Below, one piece after another: positions 34,786 through 43,080 of a stretch of 64,000 bases of DNA. Source of the DNA: an uncultured Lachnospiraceae bacterium. Lineage in GTDB: Bacteria > Bacillota > Clostridia > Lachnospirales > Lachnospiraceae. The DNA lies in NCBI GenBank assembly GCA_947632555.1, contig CANRPU010000010.1, forward strand, positions 42,847-106,846, given 5' to 3'. Under the pieces are notes generated by a model. It did no database searches and was not told the DNA's origin. It saw only the letters and a program-made list of their open reading frames with translations. Each line of letters starts with the position of its first letter. Positions within the stretch are counted from its first letter, which is position 1. A program made the position numbers and the translations under genes.

Positions 34786-35937
34786 ATGAAAAAAAGACTG
34801 CTTGGGAAAACCGGTCTTTCTGTAAGCGAGATAGGGTTCGGAGGAGAGTGGCTGGAACGCCATCCGCAGGAAGAGGCCGTGGAACTTATGCGTTACGCGG
34901 CGGACAAAGGCATAAATATCATAGACTGCTGGATGCCGGATCCCAAATCCAGAGATATTATCGGAAAGGCCATGTCCGGCAGCAGGGAAAAGTGGTATGT
35001 GCAGGGGCATCTGGGTTCCACCTGGCAGAACGGCCAGTATGTGCGTACCAGGGATATGAAGTATGTAAAGCCGGCATTTGAGGATCTGCTGGAAAGGCTG
35101 CGGACGGATTATATTGACCTTGGCATGATCCATTATGTGGATACGGAGGAGGACTGGAACCGGATCCAGGATTCCCCGTATATGGAATATGTCAGGGAAC
35201 TGAAAGCCCGGGGAACTGTCCGGCACATCGGAATGAGTTCCCACAATCCCAAGGTCGCGCTGCTGGCTGCCCAGTCGGATTTTATAGAAATGCTCCTTTT
35301 CAGCGTGAATCCGGCTTTTGATATGCTTCCGGCCAATGAGGACCTGGACGAACTGCTTTCGGAAGGATATCAGTACAGCAGGGAACTCTCCGGCATCGAT
35401 GCCGACAGGGCCCGGCTCTACAGGATTTGTGAAGAAAAAAACGTGGGGATCACCGTTATGAAGGGCTTTGCCGGAGGCAGGCTGTTTGACGCGGCGCGCT
35501 CTCCGTTTGGAGTGAGCCTCTCTCCGGTCCAGTGCATTCATTACGCGCTGACGCGTCCCGGTACGGCTTCGATCTTATGCGGCTTTGATACCAAAGAGCA
35601 GATCGACCAGGCAGTGCGTTACGAGGAGGCTTCGGAAGAGGAAAAAGATTACGCTTCCGTACTGGCGAACGCGCCGTTTCACTCTTACAGAGGAGAATGT
35701 ACCTACTGCGGTCATTGCAGACCATGCGCGGCGGAACTGGATATTGCCATGATCAACAAATATTATGATCTGGCGGTGATGCAGCCGGAAGTGCCCGCGG
35801 GAATCAAATCCCATTATATGCTGCTGGAACGTAAGGCTTCCGCGTGTACCGCCTGCGGCGCCTGTGAAACCAGATGCCCGTTTGGCGTGCCCGTCGCGGA
35901 GAGAATGAAAAAGACCGCGGAATTGTTCGGGTGTTAG
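34786..35937 (+). CDS. Aldo/keto reductase-like protein with C-terminal ferredoxin cysteines
   Basis: A 383-residue protein: an AKR barrel (1-280) followed by a 4Fe-4S-like module with two cysteine groups (CTYCGHCRPC and CTACGACETRC). The catalytic tetrad looks incomplete. Asp47 and His116 align, but the usual Tyr five residues after the Asp is Asp52 and the usual Lys aligns with His75 (WYVQGHLG). Redox chemistry through the clusters is therefore more likely than classic NADPH carbonyl reduction. Two ATGs compete; 34786 has the AGGGAGG site at correct distance, while 34780 abuts it. It lies between the R-M operon and the HdeD gene without an obvious link. Confidence 0.85.
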   Translation: MKKRLLGKTGLSVSEIGFGGEWLERHPQEEAVELMRYAADKGINIIDCWMPDPKSRDIIGKAMSGSREKWYVQGHLGSTWQNGQYVRTRDMKYVKPAFEDLLERLRTDYIDLGMIHYVDTEEDWNRIQDSPYMEYVRELKARGTVRHIGMSSHNPKVALLAAQSDFIEMLLFSVNPAFDMLPANEDLDELLSEGYQYSRELSGIDADRARLYRICEEKNVGITVMKGFAGGRLFDAARSPFGVSLSPVQCIHYALTRPGTASILCGFDTKEQIDQAVRYEEASEEEKDYASVLANAPFHSYRGECTYCGHCRPCAAELDIAMINKYYDLAVMQPEVPAGIKSHYMLLERKASACTACGACETRCPFGVPVAERMKKTAELFGC

Positions 35938-35945
35938 TCCACGGC

Positions 35946-35985
35946 CGCTGACTTCGCGCGGGCGCGCGTCTTCCCGGGGTCAGCG
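35946..35985. terminator. Possible terminator hairpin between convergent genes
   Basis: CGCTGAC (35946-35952) and GTCAGCG (35979-35985) can pair around a very GC-rich inner hairpin (GCGCGGGCGCGC). It covers the stop of the minus-strand HdeD gene. No T tract follows. Confidence 0.35.
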
Positions 35986-36540
35986 GGAAGACAGGACTTC
36001 TTTGGATACGGTGGAGATCACGAAAAGAGCCGCGATATCCAGCACCGCTTCCACGATCAGGGAAATGCCGGTAAAGATCCACAGGACATAAGCGGCACCA
36101 AACGGATTTTTTAAAATGACGATACTGCAGATCAGGGAGATGACCGCGCTCAATGCGGGCAGTCCCCACTTTCCCAGTTTCAGGCGGATGATATTGACGG
36201 CCCACTGGATTTTGACCAGACCTGAGATCAGCACTGCCACACCGTACAGAATGGCCAGAACCGGGAACGCAGCGATGAACCAGTCAGACCGGGTGACGCA
36301 GAATATACCGGCGATCAGCGCGGACAATCCTTTGAGGAGCGATTGGCTCGCAGCGGCCCGGACAGCGTCCATCCGAAAATAACCGATCACGCAGATCAAT
36401 CCGACCGCAATCAGCACGATCCCGAATACCGATACGATGGCGGTGGTAAATTTTTCGGGATTGATCAGAAGCAAAATACCCACCAGAATCTCGAACAGGC
36501 ATAAAATAATACTGTTTGCGTGTTGTTTCATAAATTTCAT
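35980..36540 (-). CDS. HdeD/DUF308 family membrane protein
   Basis: A 186-residue integral membrane protein with six hydrophobic helices arranged as three related pairs, the DUF308/HdeD pattern (SIILCLFEILVGILLLINPEKF and AVISLICSIVILKNPFGAAYVLWIFTGISLIVEA). HdeD in enteric bacteria is linked to acid resistance; the role here is unknown. The frame is open from 36666, but the ATG at 36540 has GGAGGG upstream and a strong promoter at 36567-36595 lies within the longer frame. Confidence 0.88.
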   Translation of the reverse strand: MKFMKQHANSIILCLFEILVGILLLINPEKFTTAIVSVFGIVLIAVGLICVIGYFRMDAVRAAASQSLLKGLSALIAGIFCVTRSDWFIAAFPVLAILYGVAVLISGLVKIQWAVNIIRLKLGKWGLPALSAVISLICSIVILKNPFGAAYVLWIFTGISLIVEAVLDIAALFVISTVSKEVLSSR

Positions 36541-36566
36541 ATTGTTGTTTCCCTCCTTGCGATGCA

Positions 36567-36595
36567 AGTATAGTACATTGCTTTGGAAAAAACAA
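36567..36595 (-). promoter_or_regulatory. Promoter of the HdeD-like gene
   Basis: On the minus strand TTGTTT (36595-36590) and TATACT (36572-36567) are exactly 17 bp apart, 27 bp upstream of the ATG. Confidence 0.7.
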
Positions 36596-36683
36596 GTTCC
36601 TGTTCGGGAAGAAGAGATGTATTGCGGGAAGCAGCAAGGTATGATGCTAGGAAAAGATAAGATCAAGATAGGGGGAATTCAGA

Positions 36684-39600
36684 ATGATGAAGGAAAAAAG
36701 AACGGGGAAACAAAAAGGGGCCGCGCCTGCCTTATGCGGGGAGAAAAGCGCGGAATACGGCGGACAGTGCCGTTACTGCTATACGCCCATAGAAACCTGT
36801 ATCCACGCGAGAAGATGCTTTATAACGGGAGAATATTGTTCCAAGCAGACCAATATACAGTATGAGCGTGAAAAAATACATAAAAGCGGGAAAATAAAGA
36901 TCCGGGCGTTTGTGGTGATGAATTTTTCCGACATGTCCAACGTTGTCTATAAATGGCGCCTGAAATCCTTTATTGAATCACTGGCGGCGTATCTGTATAT
37001 TGATGAGCGGAACAACAGATTATATTGCTGCCCCACGGAAGATGACGGCGGTCTGCCGTGGAAAAAGGTGGATGAGATAGAAGTGATACGCTCGGATACG
37101 GCTCCGGCATCCAACTATGTGGTATGCAACCGCATATGCCAGCAGATGCAGATCGCCGATCTGATCGTCGTGGATGTTTCAAGCCAGAACGCCAATGTAT
37201 TCTATGAATTCGGAATGGCGGTAGCCCTTGGAAAGCTGATCCTGCCCATTTGTTACAGCGAAAGCTTTTATAAAATGGTTTATCCCGAAAAATGGAAACA
37301 AAAATATGTGGATCTCACAGAGGCTGAAAGGAAAAAGATCGAACACCACATAGGATTTTTCCCGTGGCGAAAGGCGCTGTTTGAGTACTACGGGATCCGG
37401 TATAAGAATGAAAACTCAAAAACAAAATACGCGGATTTCAGTGAAGTGATAAAACCGGAATATGGTTTCGATGATCTGAAATACGACCGATTTCCTTACC
37501 ATGAGGTGATACTTCCGGAGCAGGGCGGGCCCGTCCAAAGCGGCGCGGCGCCGGGCGGAGGCAAAAGTAAGAAAAAGGGAAAAGGGAGCATAGGAGAAAA
37601 GATCTACGATCAGCTCAGCGATAACTATAACAAAGCGGAGGAACGGGATAATACTCTGGTCGTTTATACGATGGACGCGTTTCTCAACAGGAAACAGGCG
37701 GGAAGCTGTATTGTCAATTTTTATCATGATATCACATCCCGCATGAATCAGGAAAAATGTTTTCGAGGTGAACGCGTAGGCGTTTTGGTACAGGAAAACA
37801 GCATTCCTGAAAATGAGAAGGATGCCGCAGAGCAGACGGATCTTTTTTATAATATCGGTGAGATCATCCAGATCGGCACCAATCAGGCCACTTACCTGGC
37901 GGCGGAAGAAAAGATCAAGGCGGATGATGATTTTACGCGGCTGGAACGGTCTGCCGGGGGCGGGATATCGGAATTTGAAAAGCTGCAGAGAAAAGATATC
38001 GAGAGGTTTGTCAAGGAACATATCACAAACCGCGCCATGCGGATCTATCCCAACAATCCGGTCTTTGTGGACCGGATGAGAAATCTTCTGCACAAGGATA
38101 TTCTGAAAAGCGGCGGGCCTGTGGCAGAGCAGGAATGCGGCTGTTATGATCTGAAATCCTTCTGCTTATATCACGTTATGCTGCGGACGCTTCGTTATAC
38201 CAATGAGATCGTGGTCGACATCAGTAACAACGATCTGCAGTCGCTGTTTTGGCTGGGGGCGGCGCATGGATCCGATATTCATGCCATTACCGTCAGCCAC
38301 GAGAAAACGGAAACAGAAAAAGCAAGAGATCTTAACGGCGCGGGAAAGGACAATCGCAATATATTCGACGTGGCCGGGTTGTGGATGGCGATCCTGCGCA
38401 AGGACGATATCGAGGGCTTTTATCAGCAGCTGGCACTGGCGCAGATCGGAATCGAGCGTCATTCCAAACTGCTGCTTACCAACAGTGATTTTTATAAAAC
38501 CGCGGCGCAGGAATATATGTTCCCGTTTGATGTGGCGATGCGGGATAAGGACGGTCAAAATGACCCGAAGAGATTATACGAGCAGAAACTTCTGGAAGAA
38601 ATGAATACCATGGGGACATATTACCGTACCTGCTTTTGGAATCCCATGCTCAGCTATAACAAGCTGTGTATTTATCTGTCGCAGACCAACGAGAGGGGAG
38701 AAAACAATCGGGAACCCAGATTGTACATGTCCAAGTGGGATTATGACGCGGCGGCTGTTTTTACGAACTATCTGTCCAAAAGAAAGATAATCGGAGAATA
38801 TTGCCTGATCTCACTGCCGGAGGGAAAGCATATCACGGATCCGAGGCAGGATCCGGCCAAAATGAATTTTATCTGTGTGGGGAGCAGGGTGCAGCCGCTG
38901 GAGGAGAGCCTGCCTGATTATATCAGCAAAAAGATTGCCCGTTCCTCATTCACCGCGGAGGGGATCGCGGGGGTCAATGAAGTGCACAGGAGATGGGATG
39001 CCGGCGTCCATGGGGTCAGCGGAAAGGAATGCGAAAAAGAGATCCGCAGCTTTAAAGGATTTGAACGCGTGGGCGGCAGCGGGGAAGGCTTTCTGACACA
39101 GCAGCCGCAGGTCAACGCGTGCACGGGATGTCCGCGGCTTACGCGAAACCAGAACCGGGAAGATAACGAAACCGACGGCATCGGCATAGCCGCTTCGTAC
39201 TGTGAAGCGGAGAGAATGTCCTGCCGGCTGAAGAAAAACGGGGAGCATTATGAAATAGCCCAGCTGATCTTATGGCGTGACGATTCCGAGAACATGAGCG
39301 GAGAAAATTATTTCCGGATAGGGATCATGGGCTGTTCCGGACCGGCAACGTACGCGCTTTCGACCCTGTTTGTGTCAGGCAGGCATTATGGCGGCGATGA
39401 AAATCTGCTTTATGACCTGCAGAAAACGGCACGCGGTAAATTTATGGAAGTATTCCTGAAAAAGCTTCGGAAAGAGCTGGAGAAGATTCCCATGGAATTT
39501 CGCGACAGAAACGGCCAGCCCGCGGAATCCTGCGGCGAATGCCAGAAGGAGAAGTATTTCGCCCTGGTGGAACATGCTGTATGCGCGTATTTGAATACGG

Positions 39601-39971
39601 TGCTTTACCGCTATTTTTTCCCGTGTTTATCCGAAAAAGATGTTGACCGTATATGCAACGGGATGTATACGTTCGTCAATTCCATGAAAGCGGCTGCCGT
39701 CAGTCCCTTCGCGCTGAACTATAACACGAAAAAAGATAAGGAATACAGCAGCGTGGTTTCCAATGAAACGATCACGTCGATCGTGGTCAGGATTCCCGAG
39801 GTGCTGGGATCCGTAATAAAATGTTTTAAAGGACTGGAAGCGTTTTATCAGGTTACCGTAAAACACTGCCTGGAAGAATCCGGTACTTGGGAGGATACCC
39901 GGCAGATCGTACATATTGAACCGATGCGGGATAAGAGATTTTCCAGTGTAAACTGCTTTTTTACAGAATAG
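36684..39971 (+). CDS. Large protein with two nucleoside-deoxyribosyltransferase-like domains; candidate defence signal synthase
   Basis: A 1095-residue cytoplasmic protein I cannot match to a named family as a whole. Residues 18-52 hold six cysteines (18, 29, 32, 39, 45, 52), a likely zinc ribbon. Domain 1 (about 72-250) opens with IRAFVVMNFSD and contains ADLIVVDVSSQNANVFYEFG, the signature of NDT-like/TIR-related enzymes that cleave N-glycosidic bonds. Asp164 and Glu175 are the expected catalytic residues. Domain 2 (about 325-560) repeats the pattern as EIVVDISNNDLQSLFWLGAAHG, with Trp523 where Glu should be. A third part (about 680-1095) is unassigned, with GIMGCSGPATYALSTLF and further CxxC-type cysteines. 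The ribosome binding site is AGGGGG. The macro-domain gene follows after 35 bp. The catalytic role is inferred. Confidence 0.75.
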   Translation: MMKEKRTGKQKGAAPALCGEKSAEYGGQCRYCYTPIETCIHARRCFITGEYCSKQTNIQYEREKIHKSGKIKIRAFVVMNFSDMSNVVYKWRLKSFIESLAAYLYIDERNNRLYCCPTEDDGGLPWKKVDEIEVIRSDTAPASNYVVCNRICQQMQIADLIVVDVSSQNANVFYEFGMAVALGKLILPICYSESFYKMVYPEKWKQKYVDLTEAERKKIEHHIGFFPWRKALFEYYGIRYKNENSKTKYADFSEVIKPEYGFDDLKYDRFPYHEVILPEQGGPVQSGAAPGGGKSKKKGKGSIGEKIYDQLSDNYNKAEERDNTLVVYTMDAFLNRKQAGSCIVNFYHDITSRMNQEKCFRGERVGVLVQENSIPENEKDAAEQTDLFYNIGEIIQIGTNQATYLAAEEKIKADDDFTRLERSAGGGISEFEKLQRKDIERFVKEHITNRAMRIYPNNPVFVDRMRNLLHKDILKSGGPVAEQECGCYDLKSFCLYHVMLRTLRYTNEIVVDISNNDLQSLFWLGAAHGSDIHAITVSHEKTETEKARDLNGAGKDNRNIFDVAGLWMAILRKDDIEGFYQQLALAQIGIERHSKLLLTNSDFYKTAAQEYMFPFDVAMRDKDGQNDPKRLYEQKLLEEMNTMGTYYRTCFWNPMLSYNKLCIYLSQTNERGENNREPRLYMSKWDYDAAAVFTNYLSKRKIIGEYCLISLPEGKHITDPRQDPAKMNFICVGSRVQPLEESLPDYISKKIARSSFTAEGIAGVNEVHRRWDAGVHGVSGKECEKEIRSFKGFERVGGSGEGFLTQQPQVNACTGCPRLTRNQNREDNETDGIGIAASYCEAERMSCRLKKNGEHYEIAQLILWRDDSENMSGENYFRIGIMGCSGPATYALSTLFVSGRHYGGDENLLYDLQKTARGKFMEVFLKKLRKELEKIPMEFRDRNGQPAESCGECQKEKYFALVEHAVCAYLNTVLYRYFFPCLSEKDVDRICNGMYTFVNSMKAAAVSPFALNYNTKKDKEYSSVVSNETITSIVVRIPEVLGSVIKCFKGLEAFYQVTVKHCLEESGTWEDTRQIVHIEPMRDKRFSSVNCFFTE

Positions 39972-40006
39972 GGGAAAGGGCCGCCGGGGCGGAAGAGGAA
40001 GAGGAT

Positions 40007-40900
40007 ATGAAGATTGCCGGAGTTTTAAAGAGAAATATAAGCTGCGTATGGAAATACTGGCTGAGGTGTATTGGCGTTTTTACCGGTATCCTCTCGGTTG
40101 TCTTTTTGTTTGTTTCCTGGGAAGATATCGGGATCAAAACGGTATCCTTCAAGGCCGCGCTGCTGGCCGCGGCGTGCCTGATGCTGTTGATCTGGTCCGT
40201 ATTGTGGATCTGCGTATTCCGGAAACAAAAGGTGGTGTGGCAGAATGCTTCCGGAAGGCTCATAGTCAGATACGGTGATATACTGCGGGAAAGTTTCCAC
40301 AGGCAGGATAAAGGCAAGCGATTATATGTGATCCCCGTAAACTCGGCGTTCGACACGGTCGTGGATCCCGATGTTTCCGAATGTGCCGATCCGCTGGTTT
40401 CGCCCAATTCCCTTCATGGCAGGTGGATAGGCAAGATGGTGGAAAGCGGGAAAACCACAGAGGAGATAGATCGTGAGATCCGGGAAGATCTGCGCCGGCA
40501 GTCCAGGACCGCGAAAAGGGTCTATACTGCCGAAGAAAGAGAGAGGGGAAAACGGGAATGTTATGAACTGGGTACCATAGCGGTAGTGAAAGGGCAGGCC
40601 AACAGCGACTTCCTGCTGCTGGCTTTAACGGATTTTGACGCGTATAACAAAGCCTGCGTATCACTGGATGACTATGAACGTATCATCAATATGCTGCTGA
40701 CCTTTTATGACCGGCGGGGACAGGGGTATGAGCTGGCAGTTCCGCTGATGGGGACCGGCTTTTCCAATACGGGGCTGGACCATGAGGCGGCGCTCAGAAC
40801 GATCGTATCCCTGTTTCAGCTGCACGGGAACAAAATACGCGGGGATGTGAGCATAATCATATATCAAGGGGACAGGGATAAAGTGTCGATCGGCATATAG
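40007..40900 (+). CDS. Two-helix membrane protein with ThsA-type macro domain
   Basis: A 297-residue protein with two transmembrane helices (about 17-38 and 48-71) followed by a macro domain (83-297) of the kind described for Thoeris ThsA (DUF6430/ThsA_Macro). Signature segments are RYGDIL (88-93), VIPVNSAFDTVVD (108-120), PNSLHGRWI, ELGTIAVV and VPLMGTGFSNTGL (245-257). In type II Thoeris this architecture binds an ADP-ribose-derived signal made by a TIR protein and then damages the membrane or cell. Here no TIR or SIR2 gene is adjacent; the partner is the upstream NDT-like protein, 35 bp away and probably co-transcribed. The ATG follows AGAGGAAGAGG. Domain assignment is strong; the effector role is inferred. 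Confidence 0.85.
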   Translation: MKIAGVLKRNISCVWKYWLRCIGVFTGILSVVFLFVSWEDIGIKTVSFKAALLAAACLMLLIWSVLWICVFRKQKVVWQNASGRLIVRYGDILRESFHRQDKGKRLYVIPVNSAFDTVVDPDVSECADPLVSPNSLHGRWIGKMVESGKTTEEIDREIREDLRRQSRTAKRVYTAEERERGKRECYELGTIAVVKGQANSDFLLLALTDFDAYNKACVSLDDYERIINMLLTFYDRRGQGYELAVPLMGTGFSNTGLDHEAALRTIVSLFQLHGNKIRGDVSIIIYQGDRDKVSIGI

Positions 40901-41011
40901 AAGGAAACCAGGTCCCATAAATCTTCTATGCAGAAGAAGAAAAATATGATACAATAACCTTATTAACTTTGGAAGATCCGCAAGAGCTACACAGAGGAAA
41001 GGAGAATACCG

Positions 41012-42073
41012 GTGAAACAGTTTTTCGGAAAAAGTCAGTCAGGGGATTTACAGGAAGCGGTCAGGGGCCTTACGGCACCGGGACTGATCATGCTGATGTC
41101 CAGCGCGGACAGGTTTGAAGAGCATGTGGCGCAGCTGGAGGCGCTTTTCCCAGGCGTGCCCAGCATCGGCTGTATCGGCATGTGCTACGATAACCAGGTA
41201 GTGGAAAAAGGGGTGGGCGTGGTTGCCTATACGGAAGGAGTGGTGGCGGCCGCCGGTGTTCTGGAAGAGGTTTCCGTCATGCCCGTAAAATATATCCGCC
41301 GCCTGGAGGAGGATGTGCGCAGAGTGGGGGCCCAGTCCAGAGATACTATCTGCATTGATTTCTGCGCGGCAAACGACGCCTGCGTACTGACCACCATGAA
41401 CAGCGTGCTGGGAAAGCAGGGAATCTCCCTGGTAGGAGGCACGGGAGATGGGGGAAAAGTATCCGCCAACGGCAGAGTGTATAACGATGCGGTAGCGTAC
41501 GCGCTGGTCAAGAATCAGGGCGGCAGGGTAAAGGCCTACAAGGAAAACATCTACGCGCCCCTTTCAGGCGAGGACTGCAGGCTGATCGCGTCCAAAACCG
41601 ACAGAGCCCGCTACATTATGGGCGAGCTGAACGGAAAGCCCGCGAAACAGGTCTATCAGGATATCTTACATATTAACGAGAGCGAGATCACTTCCCAGAC
41701 CTTTAAGAATCCTTTCGGCAAGGTCAGCGGGGACGAGATGTGCATTATTTCCATAAAAGACGTAGAGGGAAATGCGCTTTCCTGCTACAGGCAGGTGAAC
41801 GATTCGGACGTATTGATTCTGCTGGAACTGCAGGATTACAAGAAGATAGCGGAGGAAACGGTGCAGAATATCCGCAGTGATTTTTCGCGTATATCCGGCG
41901 TGTTTTCCATTAACTGCCTGTTCCGGTATCTGCTGTTTACCCAGAACGGTGACATGCAGCATTATCTGGACACTATGAGCGGCTTGGGAAACCATGCGGG
42001 ACTGATCGGTTATGGGGAGCATTTCAACAACCGTTTTGTCAACCAGTCCATGACCTGCGTTGTGTTTGAATAA
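41012..42073 (+). CDS. FIST domain sensory protein
   Basis: A 353-residue soluble protein with a FIST N domain (about 10-190: [53 protein letters not shown]) and a FIST C domain (about 200-335, ending [21 protein letters not shown] and [13 protein letters not shown]). FIST domains are proposed small-ligand, possibly amino-acid, sensors in signal transduction. It starts with a GTG behind AAAGGAG. The soluble chemoreceptor follows by 23 bp, so the two probably form one sensing unit, with FIST as the detector and the receptor as the transmitter. Confidence 0.88.
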   Translation: MKQFFGKSQSGDLQEAVRGLTAPGLIMLMSSADRFEEHVAQLEALFPGVPSIGCIGMCYDNQVVEKGVGVVAYTEGVVAAAGVLEEVSVMPVKYIRRLEEDVRRVGAQSRDTICIDFCAANDACVLTTMNSVLGKQGISLVGGTGDGGKVSANGRVYNDAVAYALVKNQGGRVKAYKENIYAPLSGEDCRLIASKTDRARYIMGELNGKPAKQVYQDILHINESEITSQTFKNPFGKVSGDEMCIISIKDVEGNALSCYRQVNDSDVLILLELQDYKKIAEETVQNIRSDFSRISGVFSINCLFRYLLFTQNGDMQHYLDTMSGLGNHAGLIGYGEHFNNRFVNQSMTCVVFE

Positions 42074-42096
42074 CCGAAAGGGCGGAGGAGGAGCGT

Positions 42097-43059
42097 ATGT
42101 TATTCGGAAAAGGTAAAAAGGTAAAGGAAGAAGTTGAGGTAAGGGCGGAAAAGCCGGATCTGTATCCCATTGTGCATGTGGCGGACAGCTTAAAGGACTA
42201 TCAGCGCCAGCTGGTATCCAAGGAGGTAAGTTCCCTGCAGGAACTGCGGGAGATCGAGAGGGCCTTTGATAAAGTACTGGAAGAAAACAGTGTACTGCGC
42301 GAAAAGCTGGGCGCTTTTCACGGGCGGTTTGAGGATGTGGGGGAGATCTCCGGCCGCTACGATGCGGTAAAGACGGATATTATGGGTTCCGTGGAGGAGG
42401 CGCAGCGGCAGGTGAATGGTCTGCGCGCCAGTTCCGAGCAGGTGCAGAGCCATTTCGGGGAGATCCAGGATACCTTTACGGATTTCCAGAGTTCTGTTCA
42501 GAAGATCAAAGACTGCATGAACCAGATCATCGCCATTGCCAACCAGACCAATATGCTGGCGCTGAATGCCTCTATTGAAGCGGCCAGAGCCGGCGAACAG
42601 GGCAAAGGATTTGCCGTGGTGGCGGAAGAGGTCAAGAATCTGGCGGATGCGATCAAGGGACTGGTCAGTACGGTAGAAGGCAGCATCGGGGATGTGGAAA
42701 AGGGCACCGATAAGATGAAGGCCAGCATCCAGACTTCCGGGGAAGCGTTAAACCACAGCATGGAAGGGGTGGACGCTACCTATGCCACTTTTGACAAGAT
42801 CACGGCGGCGGCGGGCGGCGCTGAAACGGTGCAGAAACAGATCGGAGAGGCCATCGGCACTTCCAAACGGGAACTGGACGAGGTCAGCCGCTATTTCGGA
42901 GAAACGGAAGCCCAGTATCAGCAGGTGCTGAAACACATCGGCCAGGCCAACAATCTGGGAACTACCAAGAGTTCCATGTTTGAGGATATCGACAATATGA
43001 TCTCCCAGATAAAACCCATGGTGGATGAGATTAATCAAAAGCAGTCCTTTCAGGCATAG
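42097..43059 (+). CDS. Soluble methyl-accepting chemotaxis protein
   Basis: A 320-residue cytoplasmic receptor without membrane helices or HAMP domain. A coiled-coil N-terminal third leads to the MCP signalling hairpin (about 130-190), with [40 protein letters not shown] as its conserved tip contacting CheA and CheW. A helical tail ends [14 protein letters not shown]. No che genes are in the window. Pairing with the upstream FIST gene suggests that it reads a cytoplasmic ligand. Confidence 0.92.
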   Translation: MLFGKGKKVKEEVEVRAEKPDLYPIVHVADSLKDYQRQLVSKEVSSLQELREIERAFDKVLEENSVLREKLGAFHGRFEDVGEISGRYDAVKTDIMGSVEEAQRQVNGLRASSEQVQSHFGEIQDTFTDFQSSVQKIKDCMNQIIAIANQTNMLALNASIEAARAGEQGKGFAVVAEEVKNLADAIKGLVSTVEGSIGDVEKGTDKMKASIQTSGEALNHSMEGVDATYATFDKITAAAGGAETVQKQIGEAIGTSKRELDEVSRYFGETEAQYQQVLKHIGQANNLGTTKSSMFEDIDNMISQIKPMVDEINQKQSFQA

Positions 43060-43080
43060 GCTGCGGAATGAGAAGGAAAT

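Noticed and set aside
36684..40900. Canonical Thoeris (ThsA/ThsB)
   Set aside because: The macro-membrane protein fits ThsA, but no classic TIR ThsB or SIR2 domain is present; I report it as Thoeris-like only.
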